A stretch of 64,000 nt of DNA from Moorena sp. SS36440bin_2 (lineage in GTDB: Bacteria; Cyanobacteriota; Cyanobacteriia; Cyanobacteriales; Coleofasciculaceae). Numbering within the stretch: the stretch's first letter is position 1; every line of letters begins with the position of its first letter. This document shows positions 27,333 to 36,733 of the stretch, one piece after another. Below the pieces are notes generated by a model that saw only the letters and a list, made by a program, of their open reading frames with translations, was not told the origin of the DNA and made no database searches. The stretch is taken from contig WTKN01000171.1 of NCBI GenBank assembly GCA_011524395.1, positions 31,146 to 95,145 of the forward strand. Reading direction: 5' to 3'. The translations under genes were made by a program, and so were the position numbers.

Positions 27333-28533
27333 TTAAAACGCAGACTCTATAAGCGACCTAGCCCTTATACCTCGTTGATAATACTTTCGTTTATTAGGAT
27401 TTAGTTTCATTAATTCGGTTGCTAATTCTAAACAAATATCCTTTAAAATTCCCCAATTTTGGCCATATAAACCAATGTAAAAACTGCTATGTCTCCGCTC
27501 TATTCGACCAGATTCTTTGACACGACCAACATAGTTTTGTATTCCTTTACGTTTAATTTTCCGACCCTGAAGTGTTGCGGAAGTGTAAGCTATCGCTATT
27601 AATAAAACTAGAGAAATAAACCGTTCACCATCAACTTTAGTCACCTCTAAATTATAGCCACCTTTTTTAAAATCTCTAAACATTTCCTCTATATCAAATC
27701 TTTTTTTATAGGCGGAAATAGCTGAGTCGATTCTGTCGAAGTTTGTGAGTATAAACCATCCTTCTTTGGGTGTTATTCCCTTGACTTTACGTTGCCACTT
27801 ACAAGCAACATTAAAACTTGAAAATCCACGGGTTTTGGTAACTTTAACTCCTTGTCTTGATGCAGTCGCTCATGGGGGGAACCCCCGAGACCGCGCTGCA
27901 TCGCTGGATAAATAAAGAAACTCCTGGTACTAAACCTAAGTCCTTAAGTTGAAGCCAATTATTTTTTTTATATTCAACAAATTCGTTCTTTTTTAAGCGT
28001 AAACAAAAAGACACGCCCAAATCCTGTAAGTACTTTCCTAATTTTACAGAACAAAATTCTCTATCTCCCAACAGGCAGATTTTATAATTTTTAAAAATCG
28101 GTATAACCTTTGATAATATCCTTTGTTGTTCTGTTAAATTACTATTACCTAACTTTGGCAACAAAGTAAAATATATTGGAAACCCTCTTTTATCCCAAAT
28201 TAGGCTAACCATGAATAAATTAATACGACTCCAACTTGTTCTGTCGATTGCTATATAAATTAGTTCTTCCGAAGTAAAGTATGTTTGCAAAACTTCTTCA
28301 ACTATTGGAAACCAAACTTTTTCAATGGTTAGATTTTGCAGCGATAAAAATCTTTGTATTCTTTTTCTTTTGCTTTCAAATTTAATAGGTAAAGGAAGAG
28401 CATTGGCTAATTTTTCCAAACTAACTTTTTTAATTGACTGTAAGAGATTGACGAAAATTTTTAAGAAAATATATTCGGCTAGAGTAAATTGACTTTTTAG
28501 GTGGTTTTGGTATAATGTGGGTAACATTGTCAA
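27333..28533 (-). pseudogene. IS4-family DDE transposase split by a dispersed repeat
   Basis: The N-terminal part (from ATG 28533) has MLPTLYQNHLKSQFTLAEY, DDE Asp-1 in YIAIDRTSWSR and Asp-2 in CLLGDREFCSV, and reaches PGVSLF. After a 52-bp palindromic repeat (27856-27907) the coding resumes in another frame: VTKTRGFSSFNVACKW, GWFILTNFD, then YKKRFDIEEMFRDFK, which fits the IS4 YREK signature (Y-x2-R-x3-E-x6-K) exactly. It ends at the TAA at 27333. All catalytic residues are present, so the repeat insertion is the disabling change. Confidence 0.9.
27856..27907 (+). repeat. 50-bp dispersed palindromic repeat, copy B (in IS4 transposase)
   Basis: CTTGATGCAGTCGCTCATGG, then GGGGAACCCCCGAGACCGCG and CTGCATCGCTGG. 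Read on the minus strand in the transposase frame it encodes the tail QRCSAVSGVPPMSDCIK and a stop. Confidence 0.9.
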
Positions 28534-29426
28534 TAGGTAGGTTTTGTTGCAAATAGAACACCTACCTTTTTTTTACCATAAAATGGTACTACCTTTACAT
28601 ACCAAGCATTTCAGGCTGTTTCGTCGCCCCCCCAGGGCTAAATAGGAGGCAACTTGTTTATGGATTTCAGTTCTTAGATTTTTAATCTTAGTTCTGAGTC
28701 TTTCCATTGCCGCTTTTAGTCGATAACGTTTATGCTTGTTTTTGTGTCCCTTAGCCTGATCGTGATTACTTTTTATTTTGTCTAAATGATAGCAAAGTTT
28801 GGCTATCCTCTGAAAGTCATCAATTCCAAATTCAAGAAATTGATTTCCATCAAATCCTGTCATGAATGTTCTGACGCCAGGGTCTAAAGCTACCACTTTT
28901 CTGGTAAGAGTAGGCTCTGTTGTAAATTCAACTGGAAAATGAGCGAACCATCTTCCTTTGTTGTAAGTCAGTTCCGTAGAACCGTCTGTCAATATACAGT
29001 GATTATTACCTTTAAACTTAGGCTTCGGTAAATGTTTAGTCGTGGAGACCATCCATCTTCCCCCTTTGTAAGCTGTTGGATCAAACTGAATTGTTTGTTT
29101 TTGATCCCTTACACTACGGAACTTTGCTAACTTTAGACCAGCTTGTGGATTGGACTTTCTTTTTTTACCAATACCTATGAACTTCGGTTGTTTAGCCGTT
29201 CCCTTCCAAGCTGTATAAGCTTCCATGGAAGCGTTATCTAGTATTTTAGAAACATTTAGGCTTTTGCACCACTCAGGGATTAACCCAGATTGTTAAAACC
29301 CAAGTTCTAAAGCCATGTTTTCCTCCTTTCTTTCCTACCTTTGTATAACCCTGGTTCTTATTCAGTTGCTCGATTGATATGTTGTAAACTTTCCTGACAG
29401 CGGCGACCCACTTCTTCCATATTTTC

Positions 29427-30074
29427 TCAAGATCCTTGTTTGGATATACTCGGTAAGTCGTTGTCTTCAAGGATTTTGTTTTTATATTTCCTGAGTCCAT
29501 ACAATCGACAACTGAAGACATGGATGACCGCGAGTACATCTTCAACCATTTCTTGTTCTGGGCTGAGGTTCTTTTCGTCGAGAACCAGTATTGTGGTTTG
29601 GAATTTAGAACACAGCCATGAGATAAGATCGAACCCAAAGCGACAAAGCCTATCTTTGTGGGCAACGACAACATACTTGCAAGAACCGCCGATAACTCTG
29701 TCCAGTAAGGCTTGAAGACCTTTTCTTTTAAAGTTGAGTCCGCTCCCGATGTCTTTGATGATTTCTGCGTCTGGATAACGAGACTGGAGAAACTGTACTT
29801 GTTGTTCAAGATCGTTCTTTTGAGAGCGGCTTGAAACTCTGGCATACAAGATAGTAGATCGGTCTGTCCTAATTTTTTCTGATGGGATAGAGACAACTGA
29901 ATTGAGGTCGTATCTTCTTTGTCCCCCAGGAGTTTTGATCCCTTGAATTTTACCTGACTCAAGCCATCGTTCAAGTGTTTTGGTACTAACCCCGAGCCTG
30001 TTGGAGGCGACTCGGGGAGGAACGTAATTGACTGATCCATCCATCTGAAGCTGTTTGATCTGTTTCTTGATCAC
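29427..30074 (-). CDS. tnpA: IS607-family serine recombinase TnpA
   Basis: 215 aa. An N-terminal MerR-like helix-turn-helix (VPPRVASNRLGVSTKTLERW, GGQRRYDL) is followed by the resolvase domain with the catalytic Ser in ILYARVSSRSQKNDLEQQ. Then come IIKDIGSGLNFKRKGL, VVAHKDRLCRFGFDL and HVFSCRLYGLRKYKN. No internal stop. The frame opens at 30074, but ATG 30044 (MDGSVNYVPPR) may be the true start. Its 3' end overlaps the start of the now broken tnpB. Confidence 0.92.
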   Translation of the reverse strand: MIKKQIKQLQMDGSVNYVPPRVASNRLGVSTKTLERWLESGKIQGIKTPGGQRRYDLNSVVSIPSEKIRTDRSTILYARVSSRSQKNDLEQQVQFLQSRYPDAEIIKDIGSGLNFKRKGLQALLDRVIGGSCKYVVVAHKDRLCRFGFDLISWLCSKFQTTILVLDEKNLSPEQEMVEDVLAVIHVFSCRLYGLRKYKNKILEDNDLPSISKQGS

Positions 30075-30728
30075 TGTAGTCTAGGATGTCAGGAAATGTC
30101 AATTATGTCGGGGAAATTGTTTAACAGGAAGTACTCCTAAAAGCTGTTTGAGCTGGTGGGTGGAATGGGCATCAGGCGTGGAACGGGCATCTTGCCCGTT
30201 TCATTTCCGGCAGGAATGTCCCAACACTGGCTACCAATAAAATCAGGGTGAGCCGGTTCCTAACCTACCCTACGCCACATTTACTATAGCATTTCCAAAT
30301 ATATCATAAAAACTTATCACCAATCTAGTGACAAATCATGATCACATCTCTAATGGTTTGCTAATGCTAACGTTTGAGACTTTTATGATTTTAGCAACGG
30401 CGTTATTTAGTTAGCGATCGCATACAGCGCAGCAGAGCATATCACCAACTTTTACAAACAACGATCAAAGGTTAATTTTACCTCTGCTATAGAAAGGCAA
30501 ATTCCAAAATACAAATCACAGCAAGACCTTGGTGATTTAATTAAAATTTATCAACAAATACTTGACAAATAGTATTGTTTATGAAAGCCTTGCCAAGGCT
30601 AGATTAGCGGTTTTTACCCTGACCATGAGCTGTTGCTGTAACCAACGGTGTATTAATTATTTCCGACTAGTTATCCTACTGTAAACCTAGTATAAAATTG
30701 AATTTAGTCATCCCTGGATAAATTAATT
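30075..30728. other. Intergenic region
   Basis: About 650 bp. It contains an inverted repeat of the AACGGGCATCTTGCCCGTTT type (30186-30205), also seen in related form at 44290-44335, and an isolated GCGATCGC site. No gene was recognised. Confidence 0.5.
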
Positions 30729-31274
30729 ATGCTAACTGAATTTCAGAAGCAGAAATTACCAAGATTATTTAAAATGTATGATGCCGATAATAACGGTTTC
30801 ATTGAACAAGCGGATTTTGAGCGATTCCTAGAAACCTACTCCCAGGTTGGCGGGTGGCAACCTGGATCAACCAACTACAATTCTTTGCAATCGAAGTTAA
30901 TGTCTCGTTGGGATAGTATGCAAAAGTTTGCAGACACTAATCGTGACAATAGGATATCTTTGGAGGAATGGTTGGTATATATCGAGAATATCCTTAAAGA
31001 CCAAGGGGTTTATGAAGCGGAAATACGGGTCATCGCCGGTTTCGTCTTTAGCGTATTTGATAGTAATGGGGATGACCAACTAGATTTGGAGGAATACAGA
31101 CAGTTTTATCGCACCAGAGGACATGATGAAAATTTGGCTAATGAGGTATTTAAACGGCTCAATTTCAAGGATGATGACTCCATTACTAAAGAAAAACATA
31201 TCGAGTTAATTGATCAATTCTTCTGTAGTGAAGATCCAGAAGCACCTGGTAATTTTCTATTTGGGAAAGGGTAG
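30729..31274 (+). CDS. EF-hand calcium-binding protein
   Basis: 181 aa with three good EF-hand loops: DADNNGFIEQADF (about residues 18-30), DTNRDNRISLEEW (about 68-80) and DSNGDDQLDLEEY (about 112-124). A degenerate fourth lies at FKDDDSITKEKHI. The pairing and length resemble calerythrin/sarcoplasmic-type bacterial Ca2+ buffers or sensors. No signal peptide or membrane helix, so cytoplasmic. Role unknown. Confidence 0.88.
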   Translation: MLTEFQKQKLPRLFKMYDADNNGFIEQADFERFLETYSQVGGWQPGSTNYNSLQSKLMSRWDSMQKFADTNRDNRISLEEWLVYIENILKDQGVYEAEIRVIAGFVFSVFDSNGDDQLDLEEYRQFYRTRGHDENLANEVFKRLNFKDDDSITKEKHIELIDQFFCSEDPEAPGNFLFGKG

Positions 31275-31414
31275 ATAGAACTGCGTGCATCTAACTTTTG
31301 TAAGTGAGATGCACCTCCCTACTCCGAGCTCCGTTCCAGATCTGCTGTTCCCTGTTCCCTTTGCTAAAGCAATTTTTACCTTTTCCCTACTCCCTAAATT
31401 CCCAATTCATAATC

Positions 31415-31886
31415 ATGCAGGTGCCAACTAGTTCCTTCGACAAAATCAGCCCCACAGCTTTACTAGTGCCTTATGCCAGACAGTTTACCGATATTCCTTA
31501 TGCCCAAGCAATGGCACAATTGATGAATGCTCAAGCTTTCGTAGGGCAGTTACAAAAACAACAGTCCGATAAATTCTTTGAAGTAGCCGTTTTATTTGAA
31601 AGTCGGTATAAAGCTATCAATCAAGTTATGGCTCAATTTCAAACAACTAAAATCCTAGAACTAGCCTCCGGCTTGGTGTCACGGGGCATGGTAATGTATC
31701 GTGACCCTTATAGAACTTTTTAGGCAGTTTGTAAGGGAGCAAGGGTTTGAGCTTCAGCGGTATAGTATGCTCAATGTATTAGACCAACTAACTTGCTTGC
31801 AACCGTTGGGGATTAATGCTGCTGTTGCCGAATATATACTCGCGGATTACTGTGTATTTGTGCTTACTCCATCGGAAGTTAAATAA
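31415..31886 (+). pseudogene. Leucine carboxyl methyltransferase-like SAM methyltransferase, internally deleted
   Basis: From ATG 31415 the frame reads FDKISPTALLVPYARQFTDI, then AVLFESRYKAINQVM and ILELASGLVSRGMVMYRDP, the N-terminus and SAM motif of an LCM-like methyltransferase. It stops at 31723. In the +1 frame from about 31701, FRQFVREQGFELQRYSML and NAAVAEYILADYCVFVL look like the C-terminus of the same family. The two halves meet in different frames with roughly 100-130 residues missing, so this is a deletion pseudogene. Confidence 0.72.
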
Positions 31887-32025
31887 GCGCGTTTATCGAG
31901 TAATCAGGTACAGTATTAGTTTAAAATAATTCCCTTAAGATAATCTTTAATATTGCCTTTTGAATGGATGCCTTTTGCCTTCAAATGCTAAGCTTTGTAC
32001 TGAGCAGTATCAGAATTGCTATAGT

Positions 32026-33684
32026 ATGTTAGATTGCATCGTGATTGGAGCAGGGCCAGCCGGTATAGTTACTACCAAAGAATTACTGGAGCAAGGAGTA
32101 GGCGAGGTAGTCTGTTTAGAGCAAGCAGAGGATGTGGGCGGGGTTTATGCCCATGCCTACGACAGTTTAGTGCTGACTACATCTTGTGCATTTAGTATGT
32201 TTTCAGATTTCTGGATAGGTGATGGTAATCAGCACAAATTCTGGACAAAGAACGAAGCAGTTGACTATTGGAAAAGCTATGCAAAACATTTTGGTGTGTT
32301 AGATAAAATTCGTTTAAACTCCAAAGTTGTAGCACTCACTCCTGAAGAAAATCAAGGGTGGGAAATTAAATTAGCCTCTGGAGATATTTTGCACTCAAAA
32401 CGGGTAGCATTGGCAATTGGTAACAACAGTATATCAAATTATCCAGAGTGGAAAAATTTATTATCTGAAGTGGAGTTTTACCATTCCAAAGACTATCGTA
32501 ATGCTGATAACTTTGTGGGCAAAACTGTATTAGTAATTGGGGGAGGTGAGTCAGCTTCAGACATAGCCCTAGAAATATCTCGTGTCGCCAAAAAGTGCTG
32601 GGTCAGTCTTCGCAATTCAGCTGGGTGGATAATACCCAGGAAGAGAGGTGACTATGCTGCCGATACTGCTAGCCATCGGGGTGTATACGGTCTACCAAGG
32701 GACTATGGACATGCTTTGAGCCAACTTATCTTCCGATTAGAGTTGAGCAAAAACCATCCAGTTCATGATACTATAGTTGAGCTCAATCAAAAGGTTAAGG
32801 CTAAAAAAGGGGTCTGGGGGACCTACGGAACTAAAAATATCTCCTTACCCAAGGCAATTGTGCATCATGGCTGTCAAGTGGTCGGCGAAATAGTAAAGGT
32901 AAAAAATGGTGGCTCGACATTGATCGCCGCTGATGGGGAAACCCTTGAAAACGTGGATGCGGTGGTATTTTGTACCGGCTACAAAAACTATGTGTCTTTC
33001 CTACCTGAGCACTTGAGAAAAACTGACCCCCGTAGTCTTTACAAACATATCTTTCATGGCTTGTATCGGGATAAAATCGCTTGGATTGGCTGGGCACGTC
33101 CTGCCATTGGCAGTCAGTTTCCTATTACGGAAATGCAAGCCAGATTTTTTGCCTTGATTTGCACTGGGGAACGAACTCTTCCAGCTTCTGAGGAAATGGA
33201 GCAGGTAGCATCTATTGATAAAGCCAAATATTTAGAACAGTTTGAACATAATGCTGCTCGCATCCGAAGCTTGCTTGATTATCATATTTATATCGACGAG
33301 CTAGCTGATTTAATTGGGTGCAAACCGCCCTTGTGGAAATACTTTTTCTTAAATCCTCGGCTCTGGTTTACCATCGTATATGGTCCGACCCAAGGTACTC
33401 AGTTTCGTTTACGAGGACCAGGCCAAAAGAAAGCTTTGGCTCAAGAGCTGATCAAGAAGTTACCGGTGATTCCATTCAATAATCACGTTATCAAAGCTGG
33501 TCTAAGAGGTCGTGTGATTTATGGGTTCAAGGGTGTAGTTAAGGGGTTGATCAATCCCCTCTATTTTGCTTTGAATTTGGTGAGAAACAAAGCTCAATCA
33601 CCCTCATGGCTTAATCAGCGATGCAGCGCGGTCTTGGGGGTTTCCCCCATGAGCGACTGCATCAAGAAGGGGAGTAGGGAGTAG
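32026..33684 (+). CDS. Flavin-containing monooxygenase-like protein
   Basis: Class B flavin monooxygenase-like oxidoreductase. It has an FAD-binding GxGxxG in LDCIVIGAGPAGIV, the FMO-type sequence EFYHSKDYRN, an NADPH-binding GxGxxS/G in VLVIGGGESASDIAL, and VDAVVFCTGYKNY. Preferred start is ATG 32026; the frame also opens at ATG 31960. The last about 20 residues (NQRCSAVLGVSPMSDCIKKG) are encoded by a copy of the dispersed palindromic repeat and are not ancestral FMO sequence. Substrate unknown. It precedes an ABC ATPase gene on the same strand by about 80 bp. Confidence 0.82.
   Translation: MLDCIVIGAGPAGIVTTKELLEQGVGEVVCLEQAEDVGGVYAHAYDSLVLTTSCAFSMFSDFWIGDGNQHKFWTKNEAVDYWKSYAKHFGVLDKIRLNSKVVALTPEENQGWEIKLASGDILHSKRVALAIGNNSISNYPEWKNLLSEVEFYHSKDYRNADNFVGKTVLVIGGGESASDIALEISRVAKKCWVSLRNSAGWIIPRKRGDYAADTASHRGVYGLPRDYGHALSQLIFRLELSKNHPVHDTIVELNQKVKAKKGVWGTYGTKNISLPKAIVHHGCQVVGEIVKVKNGGSTLIAADGETLENVDAVVFCTGYKNYVSFLPEHLRKTDPRSLYKHIFHGLYRDKIAWIGWARPAIGSQFPITEMQARFFALICTGERTLPASEEMEQVASIDKAKYLEQFEHNAARIRSLLDYHIYIDELADLIGCKPPLWKYFFLNPRLWFTIVYGPTQGTQFRLRGPGQKKALAQELIKKLPVIPFNNHVIKAGLRGRVIYGFKGVVKGLINPLYFALNLVRNKAQSPSWLNQRCSAVLGVSPMSDCIKKGSRE
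33616..33666 (-). repeat. 50-bp dispersed palindromic repeat, copy C (in FMO gene tail)
   Basis: Inverted copy: CAGCGATGCAGCGCGGTCTT, GGGGGTTTCCCCC, then ATGAGCGACTGCATCAAG. It lies in frame at the 3' end of the monooxygenase gene. Confidence 0.9.
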
Positions 33685-33767
33685 GCAGTAGGCAGTAGGC
33701 AGTAAACCCTAGAGTCAAGTTTTGTATCATTTAAGTTAACTCTCTTAACTTAATCCTCTTGAATGCC

Positions 33768-35813
33768 ATGACTGACACTGTTCTTGACGTCCGTAATCTG
33801 AAAATCCAATTCCAAACCGATGTAAAACAGGTCACAGCCGTTGACAGCATAGACTTTCAACTGCGTCGAGGACAAACTTTAGGGATTGTGGGGGAGTCAG
33901 GCTCTGGGAAATCAGTCACGTCTTTGGCCATCATGGGTTTGATACCCTATCCTGGTAAAGTGACCAATGGCGAGATTTACTTCCGACCCTCAGTTCGGGA
34001 AAAAGAGGTAGATTTGCTAGGGCTGAGTCGTGATCAAAAGCAGTCCTACCGGGGTGGTCAAATCTCGATGATTTTCCAAGAACCGATGACTTCCCTTAAC
34101 CCAGTGTATACCTGTGGGTTTCAACTGACAGAAGCCATTCTGCAACACCAGGATGTTTCCCTAAAAGAAGCAAGGCGTCAAGCCATGGCTCGTCTTCAAG
34201 AGGTAAAGCTACTTCCTAGCGATCAACAATTGAGGGAGAGTTTTCTAGAGGAATTCCGTCGGGAGAACCCTGGTCAAGCTATACCAGGGGAACGGGTAAT
34301 TAATCGCCACATTAACCAGCAAAAACGGGAAATATTAAAGCGCTATCCCCATGAACTGTCTGGTGGTCAATTGCAGCGGGTCATGATTGCGATCGCAATT
34401 TCTTGTAACCCTGATGTGTTGATTGCTGATGAACCCACTACTGCTCTAGATGTTACCGTACAGGCAACCATTCTGGATTTGCTGAGGGAGTTACGGGATA
34501 CCCGAGGGATGTCCATGATTTTTATTACCCACGACTTAGGGGTAATTGCGGAAATTGCTGACAGCGTAGCGGTGATGTACCAAGGCAAAATTGTGGAAAG
34601 GGGTGATGTCTGGAAAATTTTCTCTGAACCAAACCATGCCTACACCAAGGGATTATTAGCCTGTCGCCCAACTCTCGACCAAACTATAACATACCTACCA
34701 ACTGTTTCTGACTTCATGGAGGTGGTAACTACTCCTAGTGGAGAACAGGTGATCCGAGAAAAATCAAAAGGGTTGAATGTTGACCGGTTCCAGCTTCAAA
34801 CTTCCTCAGATACCGTTCAATCAGATAACCTTCAACAAGATAACCCAGATAACCTACCCTACTCGAACGCTAAAGGCGAACAACCTTGGTCAAAAGGCCA
34901 CGCTACGGGAACAACTACACCACCATTAGTTTCGGTGCGTAACTTACAGGTAGGCTTTCCGATTCGAGGCGTATTTGGCGGGACGAAACGCTATCTGATG
35001 GCAGTCAATGGAGTATCCTTTGATGTTTATCCCAGTGAAACCTTGGGCTTAGTGGGAGAATCCGGTTGTGGCAAATCTACCTTGGCACGAACATTGCTGC
35101 GCTTAATTGAACCAATGAGTGGAGAAGTACACTTTGATGGTAAAGAGATTACCACGATCAAGGGTATGGGTTTACGGCAATTACGCCGTGAAATGCAAAT
35201 TGTGTTTCAGAATCCCTTTAGTTCCCTCGACCCACGACTGAAGATTGGGGAGGCAGTGATGGAACCCCTATTGATTCATGATGTTGGGGGTAATAGTAAG
35301 GAAAAACGCGATCGCGTGGCTGAGTTGTTGGAGCGAGTAGATTTAAATGCTGACTGGATGAATCGCTATCCTCACGAATTTTCTGGAGGTCAGCGCCAGC
35401 GGGTCTGTATTGCTAGGGCTCTTGCTCTTAATCCTAAGTTTATCATTTGTGATGAATCCGTTTCTGCTCTAGATGTTTCCGTACAGGCACAGGTCCTGAA
35501 TTTGCTGAAACAATTGCAGGAGGATTTCGGGTTAACCTATATCTTCATTTCCCATGACTTGAGTGTAGTCAAATTCATGAGCGATCGCATTATGGTAATG
35601 AACCAGGGCAAAATTGAAGAAATTGGTTCAGCTGACAGTATTTATCGAGAGCCGCAGCAGGATTATACTCGTCAGCTGATTGCTTCTATTCCCACTGGTA
35701 CTCTCGATCGGATTCAACAGCAGCAAGACAGACGACAACCTATGGAAATACCTGAGATTAGTGATCCATGGTCTGTTAATTCTGAGATTAGTGATCCATG
35801 GTCTCTTAATTAA
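33768..35813 (+). CDS. Fused dual-ATPase ABC transporter subunit, dipeptide/oligopeptide type
   Basis: Two complete nucleotide-binding domains in one chain, like YejF or GsiA (DppD plus DppF). NBD1 has Walker A GESGSGKSVTS, LSGGQLQRVMIAIA and DEPTTALD. NBD2 has GESGCGKSTLA, FSGGQRQRVCIARA and DESVSALD (Ser where Pro-Thr is usual). It energises uptake of peptides or similar solutes with separate permeases, which are not in this window. NBD1 has an inserted segment (about residues 145-185: FLEEFRRENPGQA). The linker (about 325-385) is low-complexity and includes a copy of the GGCCACGCTACGG repeat (34891-34911). The C-terminus carries a tandem EISDPWS duplication. ATG 33768 is preferred over a TTG at 33759. 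Confidence 0.9.
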   Translation: MTDTVLDVRNLKIQFQTDVKQVTAVDSIDFQLRRGQTLGIVGESGSGKSVTSLAIMGLIPYPGKVTNGEIYFRPSVREKEVDLLGLSRDQKQSYRGGQISMIFQEPMTSLNPVYTCGFQLTEAILQHQDVSLKEARRQAMARLQEVKLLPSDQQLRESFLEEFRRENPGQAIPGERVINRHINQQKREILKRYPHELSGGQLQRVMIAIAISCNPDVLIADEPTTALDVTVQATILDLLRELRDTRGMSMIFITHDLGVIAEIADSVAVMYQGKIVERGDVWKIFSEPNHAYTKGLLACRPTLDQTITYLPTVSDFMEVVTTPSGEQVIREKSKGLNVDRFQLQTSSDTVQSDNLQQDNPDNLPYSNAKGEQPWSKGHATGTTTPPLVSVRNLQVGFPIRGVFGGTKRYLMAVNGVSFDVYPSETLGLVGESGCGKSTLARTLLRLIEPMSGEVHFDGKEITTIKGMGLRQLRREMQIVFQNPFSSLDPRLKIGEAVMEPLLIHDVGGNSKEKRDRVAELLERVDLNADWMNRYPHEFSGGQRQRVCIARALALNPKFIICDESVSALDVSVQAQVLNLLKQLQEDFGLTYIFISHDLSVVKFMSDRIMVMNQGKIEEIGSADSIYREPQQDYTRQLIASIPTGTLDRIQQQQDRRQPMEIPEISDPWSVNSEISDPWSLN

Positions 35814-35867
35814 GGGAAAGGTTATTTTTTTTAATTCAAAATGCCAAATTCAAAATTCAAAATTACA

Positions 35868-36120
35868 TAAGCTATCAGCTATCAGCTATCAGCTATCAGC
35901 TATCAGCGAACAGCGATTAGCGCTACTTGAGGTGCGTGCGCGTTCAGCTATCAGCTATCAGTATCGAAGTCTGTGCCACGAGTCATGGAATTTTACCCAG
36001 ACTCTCAATTCTCATGAATCGGGAATTATTAAATTATCTCGTTCTAGGTTTATTTTAAGCACCGATCTAGTAGCGTGACCTAAAAGCTGACGGCTGACGG
36101 CTGACGGCTGACAGCTGACA
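35868..36120. repeat. Tandem CAGCTAT and CTGACGG repeats
   Basis: Five to six copies of TATCAGC from about 35870, CAGCTATCAGCTATCAGT at 35945-35963, and GCTGACGGCTGACGGCTGAC at 36088-36120. Between them lies degenerate sequence with an AAGCACCGATCTAGTAGCGTG motif, also seen near 15045. Confidence 0.8.
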
Positions 36121-36211
36121 AAATTACTAGCCTTATAATTTTTAATTGTTGATAACGGATACAAGGCCCTGAATTAATTTAGGGGGTATTTTTTAATAAA
36201 ATAAACCCTAA

Positions 36212-36448
36212 GTATTTCCCTTCTTTTCCCGCTACTTAGAGGGACAATTTCTTGAAGATTTATCTAAGAAAGAAATAGAAGAGGTTAAAGGGGGTACTCT
36301 ATTGCTTATTCGCCGTTTTACCAGAAAGTACCGATTTGATCAGGAAAATTGGTTAGCCGTAACCCTGAATTTACCCTCTGATCGCGAAGAGGGTAGCGGT
36401 GGTCTAATTATGACTCATAAGTACCCATCTGATCAAGAAAATAGTTAG
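36212..36448 (+). pseudogene. Decayed microviridin-type graspetide precursor
   Basis: The frame reads PFFSRYLEGQFLEDLSKKEI then EEVKGGT, parallel to PFFARYLEGQ...VRGGR of the intact precursor 0.3 kb downstream. It then has three core-like segments: FTRKYRFDQEN, VTLNLPSDREE and MTHKYPSDQENS, ending with TAG at 36446-36448. There is no start codon: an in-frame TAA directly precedes codon GTA 36212, and neither other upstream frame supplies an ATG. Core 1 has lost Pro-Ser (RF instead of PS), core 2 has Asn in place of the amide-forming Lys, and core 3 is intact. It was probably a second precursor, now 5'-truncated. Confidence 0.85.
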
Positions 36449-36733
36449 CAATCCTAAGAGTTGTGAGATCGGAGATATCTCGAATATAGAGAATCATCTA
36501 CCCAGAGTCTAACTTATTTATATTAGGAACTAAAAATTTTAGCCAATTTGGCGTTACAGCTATGGGGGCATGGCTTTTAATAAATTTATAGGGAAATAGT
36601 TGTGTCTATTTATTGTGTCTATTTATAGGTCTATTCCTAGGTCTATCCATCTATTCATAGTTAAGCACATTAGTTAGCCACATCTTATCTCCTATTTCCC
36701 CACATCTTATTTATCCACTAGGAGTTTAAAGCC

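Larger units (their letters stand above)
27312..28637 (-). mobile_element. IS4-family insertion sequence with 8-bp target duplication
   Basis: Ends are 17-bp identical inverted repeats, CTGGGGGGGCGACGAAA at the left and its complement at the right. Direct repeats GGCTAAAT at 27304-27311 and 28638-28645 flank it, an 8-bp target duplication. Removing 27312-28645 restores the reading of the host tnpB (ASYLAKNYDV). The length is 1326 bp. The transposase inside is broken by a dispersed repeat. Confidence 0.93.
26860..29521 (-). pseudogene. tnpB: IS607 tnpB, frameshifted and interrupted by an IS4-family element
   Basis: Pieces read in order on the minus strand: TYRVYPNKDLEKIWKKW to GFRTWVLT; then, after a frameshift near 29290, GLIPEWCKSLNVSKILDN on to KQVASYLA at 28640; then, beyond the IS4 insert, LAKNYDVIILPTFETSQ, YTSKTCTKCGHIHRK, FKCPKCNYEIHRDFNGA and GIFL. 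A copy of the TTCGCGTAGCG repeat (26962-26992) then introduces a stop, after which WDTTFLNNVGDVVLSVSD continues to a TAA at 26860. RuvC-I (VALDPGVRTFMTG), Glu and RuvC-III Asp all survive in the pieces. There are three separate disabling events. The start is an ATG at 29521 or a neighbour (29539, 29500). Confidence 0.85.

Noticed and set aside
29722..30040. N-terminal extension of the IS607 tnpB frame (MDQSITFLPE)
   Set aside because: This part overlaps the serine recombinase tnpA in another frame and has no TnpB similarity; the real tnpB N-terminus starts near 29521.
31960..35813. Flavin monooxygenase and fused ABC ATPase as part of the graspetide cluster
   Set aside because: They are separated from the precursor by tandem repeats and a pseudogene. 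The ATPase is a dipeptide-uptake type without membrane domain, unlike the MdnE-type exporter. No evidence of a link.
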